DNA of 64,000 nt from an uncultured Oleispira sp. GTDB lineage: Bacteria > Pseudomonadota > Gammaproteobacteria > Pseudomonadales > Oceanobacteraceae. A program made the translations under genes and the position numbers. The stretch covers positions 124,001 to 188,000 of the forward strand of contig CAJXUD010000003.1 in NCBI GenBank assembly GCA_913061415.1. Direction: 5' to 3'. Positions 53,106 through 63,278 of the stretch are shown piece after piece (position 1 is the stretch's first letter; every line of letters begins with the position of its first letter). Below the pieces are notes generated by a model. The model was not told where the DNA came from. It saw only the letters and a program-made list of their open reading frames with translations, and ran no database searches.

Positions 53106-56100
53106 CCCAGTGCCCTGTGTTACGAGCCGCTCGACTTTCGTCGTACATGTCGTTAATGCTTACCGCAGGTTGATAATAACGGCCTTGGTAGGTGGCGTTA
53201 ATTCTAAACTCTAGGGTTTTACTTTCGCCAACAGCCAGTTTGAAGTAGGTGTAGATGCGGTCGTCTCGAATGTCTTGGAAGTCGTAACCGTCGTTGCTGT
53301 GTTTTGCGCCTTCTACCGAATCGGTATTGCGAATTTCAAAACCCGAGGCTACGGGTAAGGTTAACGCTAAGCGTTCAAGCGGATGATCACTTTTATTGCT
53401 GACCTTTACGCTCACCAGAATGTCTTTGCCTTGGTTTACGTTATTCAGGTCAATGGGGGTCAGGCTGCGTTCATTTGAGCCGTCAAAGTAGTTAACGTCT
53501 AATGTCAGTTCGTTGCTGTAAGGCTGCTCTTCACCTAGCTCAGGCGTGCCTTGGCTCATTAGTTGAGCGTAGACCGGCACTGGGCCGTTATTGATGATGT
53601 TGAAATCGCGGTTTTCTGGTTGGCTAGTGGTTGAGTCGTTTAATGCTAGCGGCAATAAGTTAATCGCTTTTTCTAGTGTAAAAGTCTGCTCATTTCTCTG
53701 CCAGTTTATGCTGACATTAGTATCGTTGCTTTTACTTTTCTCGCTGTACGCCGCCATGGCTAATAACGAGAAGGCAGTGGTTTGTGTGCTGTAACGACGA
53801 TTTTCGTTTACCAATTGCTGGCTGATTTTTTCAGCGAGATTGGCGCTATTATTACTGTCGTTTAATACCAGTAAGCTCATAAGCAACATGGCTTCGTCGC
53901 GCAAGGTTGAACCAAAGCTGTAATCACTGATAGCGTATTCGTTCATTTCTAGCTTGGCAGTATCGGCTAAGGTTGCGGCGGCTTGTTGCTGCCCGGCCAG
54001 TTGATACGCGGCGGCTAATAACCAGCGTGATAAATTGTCCAAATCGTCTTTTTGGCGGAAGCGGTTCATCGCGCCGATTTCACTATTGCCAGCCAAGGCT
54101 AAGGTGAATAAACGATAAGCTTGTGCTTTGTAAGCGCTGCGATGGCTGTTGCTGGCGGCGTTGGAAGACCAGATTCGTGCTACGCGACTTTGGTTAATTT
54201 TCCAATCGCTCAGCATTTTTTCTGGAATATCATATCCGTGATCTTTTGCCAGCAATAAAAAGTGTCCAGCGTAGCTGGTAGACCAATCGTTGACACTGCC
54301 GACTCCTGGCCAATAACTGAAACCACCGGAGCCAACTTGGTGGCGACTGAGTTTGTCGATGGCGGCGGTTATGTTGTTTTGGCTTTGCTGTAGCTGCTGG
54401 TCATTTAAGTTTGTCAGCGCTGGCAAAAATAGTTGCGGCAAGGCTTTGGACGTTGTTTGTTCAACACAGCCATGAGGGTATTCTAATAAATACTGCAGGT
54501 GATTTTGCAGGTTCATTGGCGGCATAGTGGTGAACTCCAGTTCAACCTGTTGCGTGCCTGCTATACCAAACAACTCGGCTTGGTCTTGCCAGTTTTTTCC
54601 TGCTTCGATTTTGGCCGTTTTAAAACGTTTTTCTGGCAAAGTTTGCGCATTCACCGGAATGTGAATGGTTTGTTGTGCGCTGAACGTTGAGCTTCCTGAC
54701 GTGGCAGAATGAACAGTTGCCGTTGCAACAATGTCGACCTTACTGGTACCCAATGTAAGCGCACGCATAGGAACAAAAACCATGCGTTCACCTGTTTTAT
54801 CAAACTCGACTTTCAGTTCTTTTTTCAACAGTACAATTTTGTCATCGGCTTTAATGCTGACAGTGACCTGTTTGATGCTGTCGTCGGTGCTGAACAAGGT
54901 AATGGGCATTTGCAAGGTTTCGTCTTTGCCTAAAACTCGTGGCAAGGTAGCCAATACGTTTAGTGGTTTGCGCACATAGACTTCTTTTTCGCTTCGGCCA
55001 TAAGCTCCGTCTTTGGCAGCTACCAGCATGACGCGCACGGCACCTAGGTACTGTGGAATGTCGATTTTATGCTGTGCAACTTCGGTTTGTTGTAAATGGA
55101 ATGGGCCTAAGAATTTGACCACTGGCGGAAAGCGACGTTCATCACTGTTATCATCCTCTTCGCCTAAATCACCATCTCCACCAATGGCTAATAGTTGTTC
55201 AAGTTCAGCGCCATAAGCACCCACTACGCTGTCGTATAGATCCCAGGTTTTTACCCCTAGTGCTTCTTTTTTATAAAAGCCTTTGTGCAAGTCTGGGGTT
55301 CTAAATTGGGTTAGCCCTAATAAGCCTTCGTCTACGACCGCGAGGGTGTAGTTAAAGCTGCGACCTGTGGCTTCGTTAACTTCTACGGTTAGTGTGCTTT
55401 CTGGTTCAATTTCGCTAACCATGCTGAGTTGTGGTTTTAAATGGGTGGCAGGGTCAGTGACTGTTAGCGGTAATATACCCATGATACGAATGGGTTCGTC
55501 GTTCTTTTTATTGGCGTGCGCTTGCACAACGCTTACCGATACATAGGCGTTTGGTGTCATCGCTGTGGTGACTGGAATGTGTAATTGCGAACCGACTTCC
55601 GACAATTTCACCCAATAGTAATCAATTACTTGGCTGCCATTTTCGATCGATACCAGTGCTCGACCACTTGCGGCTTCGGGTAACGATACGATAGCCGTTT
55701 CGCCTACTACGTATTGTTGTTTGTCAGAGCTTAAGCTTAGTGTGTTGGCACCGAGTCCTTTGGTTTTTTGATCGCGTCCTGCCCAGCCAGGCCAGTCCAT
55801 GTAAAATACTTGGCCTGTGCAATGCAGTCCTTGTTTATCACAAGCGCGAATCATGTAGCGGCCCCAATCTGGGTATTTAACTTCAAATTCCCACTGCCCT
55901 AAACCGTTGGTTATTTCGATGTCTTTTTGTTGCAGTACACTGTTTGAATGACGACTTACGTAGTTCGCTAGTTGATCGTCACTGCTGCTATCCCACCACC
56001 ATTTCCACGACAATTTGTAGAGGGTTAAGTTGAGCTTTTGCTTGCCTTGTAAAGGTTTGCCATCGGCATCTACTACAACAAGTTCAACCGGTTGTTTTTG

Positions 56101-58833
56101 GTCGGTTAATAACATGCCACGAGCAGCATCGCCTTTTGGTATTTGCATGCCCACGTATTGTTGGTAGGGATGAATGTCTAAACTTTGTTTGGCGATGCTG
56201 AAATCACCACTGGGTTCGAATACTCGGCTGGTTAGGCTGCCGCGTAATTTACCGGGAGGCAAGGAGGCAATGTTAATGGCGGCGTTTACTTGCGCCTTTC
56301 CGTCGTTGTCTAATTTGAAGGTGGCAATTTCATCGCTTTGACTGCGGAATTCTTTTGCTGGGTCGTCAAATTTGAAATCGTTGTAAGTTTCAAAGCGGGT
56401 TCTTTGTGGCGACAGGGATAAATTTAATACCGCTTCTAATCCCGAAGCTTTTGCCCCGTGCAGCCATTGTGAAAAGAACTCACCTTGCAGTTTTGCATCA
56501 CTGCCATTACGGCCAACTTTATAAGCTCGTACGTCGTCGCTGGCCAGTTCCATATTCATTTTTAGATGGTTGGGTTTTACCATTTCAATTTTGATGTTGT
56601 GCTCAAACTTCAAACTGCCTAGGCTGGCGATGGCTTTCCAGTTTCCGGTTTCGTCTTCATCGGCTGTTGCTAAGGTGAAGGTGTATAAACCGCCGACGGG
56701 TTTGGCATTCACTTGCACACTTACTCGCTGATTTTTTGGGTTAAAAAATTCTAACATCAATGGGTGGCTGTCAGGGATTTGGTCGGCTTTATCTTCAATC
56801 GCGACGGTTAAAAAAATGTCGTCGCCAGGTCGCCATACTCCACGCTCGGTATACATTTGCGCTTTGATCCCATCTTCTACCACCTTTCCACCCACGTTGA
56901 AGTGACTGGTTGAAATGGCTTGGGCTTTATTAATTTTTAAATAACCAATATCTTTATTGCTGCTGTCTTTAGCATTGACATCAGAAGAGGTCGAGTTAGC
57001 GGTGGCAACGATTAAAAACGGGGTGCCTTTTAAGTTCAGTTCAGCAAATCCATTTTCGTTAGTGGTAGCAGTTCCCATGCTTTGGTTTTGGAAGTTGCGT
57101 ACGTCGATCTGTGTGGCAGGTAAAGGTAAGCCACTGCTGAGTTCGGTGGCGATCACAACCAGCTTGTTGTCTTCGCCTTGCTTGGCGATTAGGCCAATAT
57201 TACTGGCGATAAAACTGCGTGTATCTTTGATACCACTGGCATATCGATAAAACCCATATCGACATGGGTTTTCTCTGTTGTTCCAGCTGTCATCGATGCT
57301 TTCGCTTTGGCCACCGTAATAGCCTTCTATACCGTCCCAACCACTGCTTTCACTGACGTATTCATCTTCATGATTGCTTGGCGCGGTTTCTTTGATAACC
57401 GGGACCGCTTGATCTGCTTCCGAACAACTGAGTATGCTATTTGAACGGTTAATGGATAATTCAAAACGAAATAAGCTGCCTGGGTTTGCAATCACTAAGT
57501 CACGTACATCTAGGTTAAAACGATTCCACTGGTCGGCGATTGGGGTTTTTAGTTGTATTGTTTTACGCCAGATATAGCGCCCTACGCGGTGTAAAGCGTA
57601 GGTGGTATTAAGTTGATTTTCTTGAAAATAATGCGGCATACTATTTTCTTGAATTTGAAACGCGGTAACTTGAATGGAGTCTACGTTGACCGCTTCAAAA
57701 GGAATGCTTAACTTGTCGCTTATGGGTAAAATATTGCCTTGGCCAGTAAAGCGTACGCCAGGTTTTTTACTTAAAAAATGCAGAGTTTCTGATACGGCAT
57801 CACCCAGATTAAAACCTTGGGCATTTCTTATGTTGGCATCCAGTGTGATCTCTAATTCTCCACTGATGATGCTGCTTGGGTAAAGGGTGATTTTTGCGCC
57901 TTCTATACGGGTTTTAACGGTGCCCGATGATACTTGGATCAAACCTTTAAGATTTTGCTTTTTTAATAGCGGCTCTGAAAAGTTAATTTCTATGGTTTGA
58001 TCACTGCCCTGTAATGCAACAATAGAAGAGACAACAAATTGGCCAATAGCCGGAATTTTGAAGCTGCGTTCGCCCGTGGTATTAACACCAATGTCTGCGC
58101 CATTCCAATTTACATTTAATGTGGAGGCGGTTTTGCTGCGCTGAATATTTTCTATAGTGAAGCGGTGTTGTTTTTTGGCTTCGCTTTCTTTTTTGGTTTC
58201 GCTTTGTTTGTCCCAGCGAATGGTTAATGGCTGCTCGAGTACTTTGGCGGTGATGAGGTTTTCAATATCACTTAGCTGGGTGATATCGGCGGTATTTAAT
58301 TCGCCCTGTAATTTCATACTGCCATTATCGTTGACTTCTAAGCCGTTCATTTTCACTTCAAAGGCTTGTTGGATGATGTTGAAGTTAAAAACAAAGTCTT
58401 CGCTATCAGCTTGGGTTAAGGCAACGGCTTTTGCTGATAATGTAGCGCTGTAAGCTTGCCCAGAGGGTAATGGCTGATCGGGGGTAAAACGGTAATGTCG
58501 CTTGCTGATTAATGTTGCTTTGCCGTTAATGGAGGGTTCAAAGCTGAGCAGCTGATTGGCGAGTTCTGGGCTCTGTGCCAATGTCTCGCTTTTGGGTAGG
58601 TCTTGGTTAAAGTGTAAATCGATGCTGCCAAAACGTGAGAGCTGACCTGTAGTATGCGAGCGTAAGATTTGTAACCAAGGATTGTTTTCTTGGGAGATAA
58701 CCGTGGCATCTTTTGCTGGCTTGGAGGTGCTAGAGTTACTTTGATTAGAGGCATCACTGCAGCCAGTGAGTTGCAATGCGGTTGCTTGCAATAAGAAGAC
58801 ACTGGCGAACAAATAAAATGAGCGCTTTAGCAT
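53089..58833 (-). CDS. yfhM: Bacterial alpha-2-macroglobulin lipoprotein
   Basis: The very large protein (1914 aa from the start used here) is a bacterial alpha-2-macroglobulin. The start at 58833 has AAGGA eight bases upstream and gives a proper lipoprotein signal with lipobox LTGC; an earlier in-frame start would precede the signal. The thioester motif GCVEQTT is near residue 1456, inside the helical thioester domain (YPHGCVEQTTSKALPQ, then GGFSYWPG). Macroglobulin beta-domains fill the N-terminal part. It traps proteases in the periplasm and is thought to protect the wall together with PbpC, whose gene overlaps its end. Confidence 0.95.
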   Translation of the reverse strand: MLKRSFYLFASVFLLQATALQLTGCSDASNQSNSSTSKPAKDATVISQENNPWLQILRSHTTGQLSRFGSIDLHFNQDLPKSETLAQSPELANQLLSFEPSINGKATLISKRHYRFTPDQPLPSGQAYSATLSAKAVALTQADSEDFVFNFNIIQQAFEVKMNGLEVNDNGSMKLQGELNTADITQLSDIENLITAKVLEQPLTIRWDKQSETKKESEAKKQHRFTIENIQRSKTASTLNVNWNGADIGVNTTGERSFKIPAIGQFVVSSIVALQGSDQTIEINFSEPLLKKQNLKGLIQVSSGTVKTRIEGAKITLYPSSIISGELEITLDANIRNAQGFNLGDAVSETLHFLSKKPGVRFTGQGNILPISDKLSIPFEAVNVDSIQVTAFQIQENSMPHYFQENQLNTTYALHRVGRYIWRKTIQLKTPIADQWNRFNLDVRDLVIANPGSLFRFELSINRSNSILSCSEADQAVPVIKETAPSNHEDEYVSESSGWDGIEGYYGGQSESIDDSWNNRENPCRYGFYRYASGIKDTRSFIASNIGLIAKQGEDNKLVVIATELSSGLPLPATQIDVRNFQNQSMGTATTNENGFAELNLKGTPFLIVATANSTSSDVNAKDSSNKDIGYLKINKAQAISTSHFNVGGKVVEDGIKAQMYTERGVWRPGDDIFLTVAIEDKADQIPDSHPLMLEFFNPKNQRVSVQVNAKPVGGLYTFTLATADEDETGNWKAIASLGSLKFEHNIKIEMVKPNHLKMNMELASDDVRAYKVGRNGSDAKLQGEFFSQWLHGAKASGLEAVLNLSLSPQRTRFETYNDFKFDDPAKEFRSQSDEIATFKLDNDGKAQVNAAINIASLPPGKLRGSLTSRVFEPSGDFSIAKQSLDIHPYQQYVGMQIPKGDAARGMLLTDQKQPVELVVVDADGKPLQGKQKLNLTLYKLSWKWWWDSSSDDQLANYVSRHSNSVLQQKDIEITNGLGQWEFEVKYPDWGRYMIRACDKQGLHCTGQVFYMDWPGWAGRDQKTKGLGANTLSLSSDKQQYVVGETAIVSLPEAASGRALVSIENGSQVIDYYWVKLSEVGSQLHIPVTTAMTPNAYVSVSVVQAHANKKNDEPIRIMGILPLTVTDPATHLKPQLSMVSEIEPESTLTVEVNEATGRSFNYTLAVVDEGLLGLTQFRTPDLHKGFYKKEALGVKTWDLYDSVVGAYGAELEQLLAIGGDGDLGEEDDNSDERRFPPVVKFLGPFHLQQTEVAQHKIDIPQYLGAVRVMLVAAKDGAYGRSEKEVYVRKPLNVLATLPRVLGKDETLQMPITLFSTDDSIKQVTVSIKADDKIVLLKKELKVEFDKTGERMVFVPMRALTLGTSKVDIVATATVHSATSGSSTFSAQQTIHIPVNAQTLPEKRFKTAKIEAGKNWQDQAELFGIAGTQQVELEFTTMPPMNLQNHLQYLLEYPHGCVEQTTSKALPQLFLPALTNLNDQQLQQSQNNITAAIDKLSRHQVGSGGFSYWPGVGSVNDWSTSYAGHFLLLAKDHGYDIPEKMLSDWKINQSRVARIWSSNAASNSHRSAYKAQAYRLFTLALAGNSEIGAMNRFRQKDDLDNLSRWLLAAAYQLAGQQQAAATLADTAKLEMNEYAISDYSFGSTLRDEAMLLMSLLVLNDSNNSANLAEKISQQLVNENRRYSTQTTAFSLLAMAAYSEKSKSNDTNVSINWQRNEQTFTLEKAINLLPLALNDSTTSQPENRDFNIINNGPVPVYAQLMSQGTPELGEEQPYSNELTLDVNYFDGSNERSLTPIDLNNVNQGKDILVSVKVSNKSDHPLERLALTLPVASGFEIRNTDSVEGAKHSNDGYDFQDIRDDRIYTYFKLAVGESKTLEFRINATYQGRYYQPAVSINDMYDESRAARNTGHWVEIAR

Positions 58834-58970
58834 AAGGCGAGTCCTTGCCAACTTTAATAATAGAGAGATTAAATTTCGCAAGAATGTAGCATTTCTGACG
58901 TTAAATAACGATGCTTTCTATCAGAAAACCTTATCTTTGTTAAATTATACGCAAGGACACTGCATCAACC

Positions 58971-59300
58971 TTAGTTTTTACTGAGGCTTTTCTTTAGCAG
59001 ATGGTCAAATATAAACGGCCCAAACGGTAGGAATGATCCCATTACGCCGGCAGGCATCGCCCAGATTGGCATTTTGATTTTGTTGGCTGCACCCATAAGA
59101 ATGACGATGTAGGCGATGAATAATACGCCGTGCGCCATACCAATGTATTTTACGCCTTCTGGTATGCCCATCATGTATTTTAGTGGCATAGCAATGCATA
59201 GCAGTAATAAAAAGGACGTGCCTTCTAGATAGCCTACGGTGGTGAGTGTTTTTAGTGTTGAGCTGGCTGGCTGATCTTGGGCTGGCTGATGTTCGTTCAT
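58971..59300 (-). CDS. DUF3817-family small membrane protein
   Basis: The 109-aa protein has three hydrophobic segments with the family features VGYLEGTSFLLLLCIAMPLKY, HGVLFIAYIVILMGAA and MPAGVMGSFLPFGPFIFDHLL. Members are short inner-membrane proteins of unknown function. It stands alone between the alpha-2-macroglobulin and sphingomyelinase genes. Confidence 0.85.
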   Translation of the reverse strand: MNEHQPAQDQPASSTLKTLTTVGYLEGTSFLLLLCIAMPLKYMMGIPEGVKYIGMAHGVLFIAYIVILMGAANKIKMPIWAMPAGVMGSFLPFGPFIFDHLLKKSLSKN

Positions 59301-59425
59301 GCGGTGTCCTATTTTCTTTTCAGTTTTCTGTGTTCTATTTCTGCGTTCTGTTCGCTTTCCGTTATGTTACCTCATGTGGCGGTTTTTTGATTGGTTAGGC
59401 TGTGTTTTTAATTTAAAGATTTGTA

Positions 59426-59468
59426 ATGAAATGCAGCCGTTGGGATCACTCCCTTCGGCTGCTTTCAT
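59426..59468 (-). terminator. Hairpin downstream of the sphingomyelinase gene
   Basis: ATGAAA-T-GCAGCCG pairs with CGGCTGC-TTTCAT across a 16-base loop, giving 13 pairs with one bulge. It lies 31 bp after the stop of the sphingomyelinase gene (read leftward), followed on that strand by an AT-rich stretch without a strong T tract. Probably a terminator. Confidence 0.6.
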
Positions 59469-59498
59469 CGGTAACTAATTGTCTGCTAGCTGGGCAGG

Positions 59499-61091
59499 TT
59501 ACTGCACGTAACGTAGGTTTTGGCTGAAGTCTTGTTTTTCAGCTTGGCCCATGTGAATGGTGAAGGTTTCGTTATCACCAATGCTGTTTGACCATAAGAA
59601 CAAATGGTCCTGCCATGAACCTGAAGGCCAGCGTTGTAGGTAGTAGTCTGTGCCGTTTACCGTGCTGCGATCAACAAAGGCAATTTGGTCGCCGTTTTTC
59701 AGGCAGTCACCGTCGTCATTAAGTATGCGAATGCGCAGTTTGTTTGAGGCATTATCTTGGTTGGTGAAGAACGCGTAGTTACCACCACCGCCACCTAACC
59801 ACCAGTTCCAGTATGATCCTTCACGTTGTGCGCCTTGCACTTGTATCCAGTCGTCGTTGCGTATGCAGAACGCACGATTTTTAGGATACCAGTTGTCTAG
59901 GTTCATCACGGTTGCGGGGTCACTTGCATTGCTTTTAACGGTTAACCAGCCATCGGTATCATTGCTATTAATGCTCACAAATTTACCATTGGCTTTGTTC
60001 TGAAACTGAACGCCTTGGTAAGGATTGTTCACTGCACGATAGCTTTCGGTGCGGGTATTGGCATCGGCATACGAGAAAGCGGCGATTGGGTAGTGGTCTG
60101 ACAGTTCTTGGTATTTGTAGTTGCCTACTGACCAACTATGAGAAGACGTCGCGTCTAGCGATTGGTTGTGCCAATGCGTGGGTTGCGCATGGTTGCGAGA
60201 TACGAAGATGTAATCAAGGTATTCGCTTGGTAGATCGGGGTAATTGTACGCGGCGATGCCGTTTGATTCTGGGTCCCAGCTGGTCGAGAAACCGGCAAAA
60301 GCATTTGGTTCGCTCACTTGTAATGTTTCTATAAGGTCTGGGTATTCTTGGCTGCCTTTGATGACGTTAAAATCACCGCCCATGAAGACAACTTCATCAG
60401 CGGGAATGTTGTGCCCTGCGATGAAGTTTTGCATTTCGGCGAATTGGCTTTTACGAACCGCTGCTGGGTCGTCGCATGCGCCATCTTCGGCTTGTGCGTG
60501 AGTGCTGATTAAATGATACGCCGCGCCATTTTTATCGACTTTGGCATAGACAAAACCTTTGTTCGATAAGTAATCGGCGCCACAGGCTTGTTTATACACG
60601 TATTGAATTTTTTCGGTGATCGGCCAGCGACTCACAATGGCAACACCGCCATCTTCTGGTGATAGATCCGCATACGCGCCTAGGGTTGCATCCCAACCAC
60701 TTTTTGAGCGGCCCATTACTGGCGTTTGGTGTGGGTATTCGGCTTTTAGGCCATTAAGCACGGTAGCCGCTGGATTATTATCAAACAGTTCTTGTAATAA
60801 AATCGCGTCGTGCCCTTTTACAACGTCTGATTGCGCGATCAGTTGCGCGCGACCTTCATGATTCCAGTTGGCAAGCGCTTCTGGCCGCATGTAGACGTTG
60901 TACGCTAATAAGCGGAAGTCATCTGCGTAGGCGAGGCCTGTGCTTTCTACAGGTTCGGTTACTGGCGTTGGTGGTGTTGTTTCTGCGACAGGATCAGCGG
61001 TGGGTGTCCCTGACATTGCAAAGGCGACATTGCTGGTTAAACCAGCCAGTGCGATGCACGCACCTAGCCCTAGGGTATTGGTTATTTTCAT
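59499..61091 (-). CDS. Secreted sphingomyelinase/phospholipase C-like phosphodiesterase
   Basis: The 530-aa protein has a signal peptide (ending NVAFAMSG) and a Pro/Thr-rich linker. An endonuclease/exonuclease/phosphatase-type domain follows, with Asn in LLAYNVYMRP, the metal-binding Glu in ILLQELFDN, the Asp-Asn pair in MGGDFNVIKG and the catalytic His in LSDHYPIAAF. This matches bacterial neutral sphingomyelinases. The last 180 residues are a beta-trefoil-like or lectin-like domain (VQFQNKANGKFVSIN; WPSGSWQDHLFLWSN) that may bind lipids or sugars. Probable role: phospholipid or sphingomyelin cleavage outside the cell. Confidence 0.85.
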   Translation of the reverse strand: MKITNTLGLGACIALAGLTSNVAFAMSGTPTADPVAETTPPTPVTEPVESTGLAYADDFRLLAYNVYMRPEALANWNHEGRAQLIAQSDVVKGHDAILLQELFDNNPAATVLNGLKAEYPHQTPVMGRSKSGWDATLGAYADLSPEDGGVAIVSRWPITEKIQYVYKQACGADYLSNKGFVYAKVDKNGAAYHLISTHAQAEDGACDDPAAVRKSQFAEMQNFIAGHNIPADEVVFMGGDFNVIKGSQEYPDLIETLQVSEPNAFAGFSTSWDPESNGIAAYNYPDLPSEYLDYIFVSRNHAQPTHWHNQSLDATSSHSWSVGNYKYQELSDHYPIAAFSYADANTRTESYRAVNNPYQGVQFQNKANGKFVSINSNDTDGWLTVKSNASDPATVMNLDNWYPKNRAFCIRNDDWIQVQGAQREGSYWNWWLGGGGGNYAFFTNQDNASNKLRIRILNDDGDCLKNGDQIAFVDRSTVNGTDYYLQRWPSGSWQDHLFLWSNSIGDNETFTIHMGQAEKQDFSQNLRYVQ

Positions 61092-61215
61092 GATTTTCTC
61101 GCTTTGACGGTTTTATATTTTTTATATTAAAGCGAGATTATGATAATTTAATGACTCTGTTTTCAGCTAGGTCGAACTGGGCCAATGTACGACCTTAGTA
61201 TTAGGAATGGTTTAA

Positions 61216-61261
61216 ATCTAAAAGCTATTTAAATTAGAAGCTATTTAGATTAAAAGCTTAA
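61216..61261 (-). repeat. Short tandem AT-rich repeat at the 3' end of the CopD-like gene
   Basis: Units of about 16-17 bp of the form AATCTAAAAGCTATTTA, AATTAGAAGCTATTTA and GATTAAAAGCTTA stand in tandem and run into the stop codon of the gene at 61250. It resembles the 16-bp repeat at 16655 in style. No function apparent. Confidence 0.65.
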
Positions 61262-61732
61262 CCCGTGTGCGCCTGCCATGGCTGCGGCGATGGCGAGTAA
61301 GCTTATGCTTAATAATACGATGTGCATGATGTGTAGTTTTTTAAAGGCGCCATCACTGTCTTTTTCGGCAAGCTGATGAAAAAACTTGTGCAAAAATAAA
61401 GGCTCGAGCACGAATAAAACCAAGGTAAAAATAAACCATACTGCGGTCATTAAATGGATCCACCAAAACTGCGGATCGAGGTAACGCGACCAGGCGTTTA
61501 AATAGTCGAGCATCCACAGCCCCGATAACCCGGTTAATAGCGTGGTGATTTTAGCCTGAAACCCAAAGCGCCCTTCTAAGCGTTCGAATAACTGCAGGCG
61601 ATTATCTTCTTGTTCGAGCGATCGTAACGACGGTATGAGCACTGTGGTAACAAACGCAACGCCACCAATCCACATCACAACGGCGAGTATATGAACAATG
61701 CGGGCAACGACGAACTGGTCAAACGATTCCAT
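61250..61732 (-). CDS. CopD-like inner-membrane protein
   Basis: The 160-aa protein has four hydrophobic segments, with His residues at helix ends (ARIVHILAVVMWIGGVAF; FWWIHLMTAVWFIFTLV; LHIMHIVLLSISLLAI). This fits the CopD/DUF2269-like group of small haem- or copper-associated membrane proteins. The function is unknown. It lies 51 bp downstream of the Hsp70-like gene. Confidence 0.7.
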   Translation of the reverse strand: MESFDQFVVARIVHILAVVMWIGGVAFVTTVLIPSLRSLEQEDNRLQLFERLEGRFGFQAKITTLLTGLSGLWMLDYLNAWSRYLDPQFWWIHLMTAVWFIFTLVLFVLEPLFLHKFFHQLAEKDSDGAFKKLHIMHIVLLSISLLAIAAAMAGAHGLSF

Positions 61733-61783
61733 GTGTATTTCTCTGCTGTCTAGTGAGATCTATTTTTTATTTAGAAAAGACCC

Positions 61784-63214
61784 TTAACGATACAGACGCT
61801 CGGCCCATACGGTTAAGCCTGATGCAACACTGCCGAAGTGGTCACCGTCCACGACTTCAACGGCGCCGATTTTTTCTTTAATCGCTTGACGAATCGCCGG
61901 TGACTGACCCGAGCCGCCCGTCACGTAAACCAAATCGGGCTTACAACCCGCCTGCTGAATCGCTTCGTCCATGAGGACAGCCATCCGTTCAATCGGTCGA
62001 TTTACCGCTGCGGCAAACATTTCGCGAGTAATGGTTTCGCTTAGATCTTGTTCGATATAGCTAAGGTCTAGACAGTCACTGGCTTGCTGCGACAAGGCGA
62101 TTTTGCATTGCTCTGAGGTACGCACTAGGTGATGATTTTGTTTTTCATCACGTAATTTAATAAACCGTTTGATCAGTTCTGGCGCGGCACTGTCTCGTAC
62201 CAATTGGTCTAAGTACAGCTCGGTTTGTAGGCTATTGAAGTTGCTCTGCGCACTGATGTCGTTGGTGGCGACGGCATCCCAAAAGGTTTTGGTAGAAACA
62301 GGTTTGCCATTTTTAAGATCGCTGCCCATACCGAATAATGGCATAAGGCAACTGCCTGCCAGTTGGATGTCGAGATCGTTACCGCCGACTCGTTCTCCAC
62401 TATGGCCAATAAAATCTTGCTGGCGTTGTTCTTTATTTTTGTGGTTTGGCCCCATACGAACCATGGCACAGTCGGTTGTACCCCCACCGATGTCGACGAC
62501 TAATACGGTTTTGTCTTCGGTTAAATCTGATTCAAAGTTTAAGCCAGCAGCAATAGGTTCGAATAAAAATTCAACCGATTTAAAACCCGCTCGCTTCGCC
62601 GCGACGGTTAAAATATCAATCGCTTGTTTATTACTTTGCTCGGCGTTTAAGCCTTGAAAGTTTACCGGGCGACCAATAACGGTGTGCTCAATAGGGTCTG
62701 TTAAGCCCTGCACCGCCGCGCTTTTTTCGGCCTGTGTTTTAACGTTTTGCATCATGGCGGTCACGATGTCTTCAAAAAAGAAGACTTGTTCCGGACGCAA
62801 GCCACTGGCGCCTAAGAAGGATTTAGGCGATTTAACAAAGTAACCTTCTTCGGGAAATTCGTAATATTCTTCAAAGGCTGCACGACCAAAAAACAAGGTT
62901 TGCTCACTCGCATCCAAACCCTCTTGCTGACGAATGCGTCGCGCTTGGGCAAGGGAGTTGGATCGTAGGCTGAGGAACTCTTGTTTTAATTCGGCTGGCT
63001 GAATGGCCAATCCCACTTGTTCGCAAATAAGCTCACGCTCTAGCGCGTACAGAGTAGAAGGCATAAACGCCTTGTTCTGTTCTAGGGCTAATAGTTGAAC
63101 TCTTGGTTGAGCTTTTAGTTGAGCCTTGGAAGTCGTTGTATCGTTTGCTTGTTGCGTGGGAGAAATAATACCCATAGCGCAATTTGAAGTGCCGTAATCA
63201 AAACCAGAAAACAT
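61784..63214 (-). CDS. yegD: YegD-type Hsp70-family protein
   Basis: The 476-aa protein has the actin/Hsp70 ATPase features: phosphate-1 loop FSGFDYGTSNCAMGI, connect-1 VVDIGGGTTDCAMV and phosphate-2 loop VYVTGGSGQSPAI. It ends soon after the ATPase domain without a normal substrate-binding domain, as in YegD. The cellular role of YegD is not well known; an atypical chaperone is assumed. Confidence 0.9.
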   Translation of the reverse strand: MFSGFDYGTSNCAMGIISPTQQANDTTTSKAQLKAQPRVQLLALEQNKAFMPSTLYALERELICEQVGLAIQPAELKQEFLSLRSNSLAQARRIRQQEGLDASEQTLFFGRAAFEEYYEFPEEGYFVKSPKSFLGASGLRPEQVFFFEDIVTAMMQNVKTQAEKSAAVQGLTDPIEHTVIGRPVNFQGLNAEQSNKQAIDILTVAAKRAGFKSVEFLFEPIAAGLNFESDLTEDKTVLVVDIGGGTTDCAMVRMGPNHKNKEQRQQDFIGHSGERVGGNDLDIQLAGSCLMPLFGMGSDLKNGKPVSTKTFWDAVATNDISAQSNFNSLQTELYLDQLVRDSAAPELIKRFIKLRDEKQNHHLVRTSEQCKIALSQQASDCLDLSYIEQDLSETITREMFAAAVNRPIERMAVLMDEAIQQAGCKPDLVYVTGGSGQSPAIRQAIKEKIGAVEVVDGDHFGSVASGLTVWAERLYR

Positions 63215-63233
63215 GTGAAACCTGTAACAAAAA

Positions 63234-63278
63234 ATTAAATAGAGACATTAAATAGTGACATTAAATATAAACATTAAA
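63234..63278. repeat. 13-bp tandem repeat, about 3.5 copies
   Basis: ATTAAATAGAGAC, ATTAAATAGTGAC and ATTAAATATAAAC follow each other and end in ATTAAAG, which includes the stop codon of the GDT1 gene on the minus strand. It lies in the 59-bp gap between yegD and the GDT1 gene. Confidence 0.75.
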
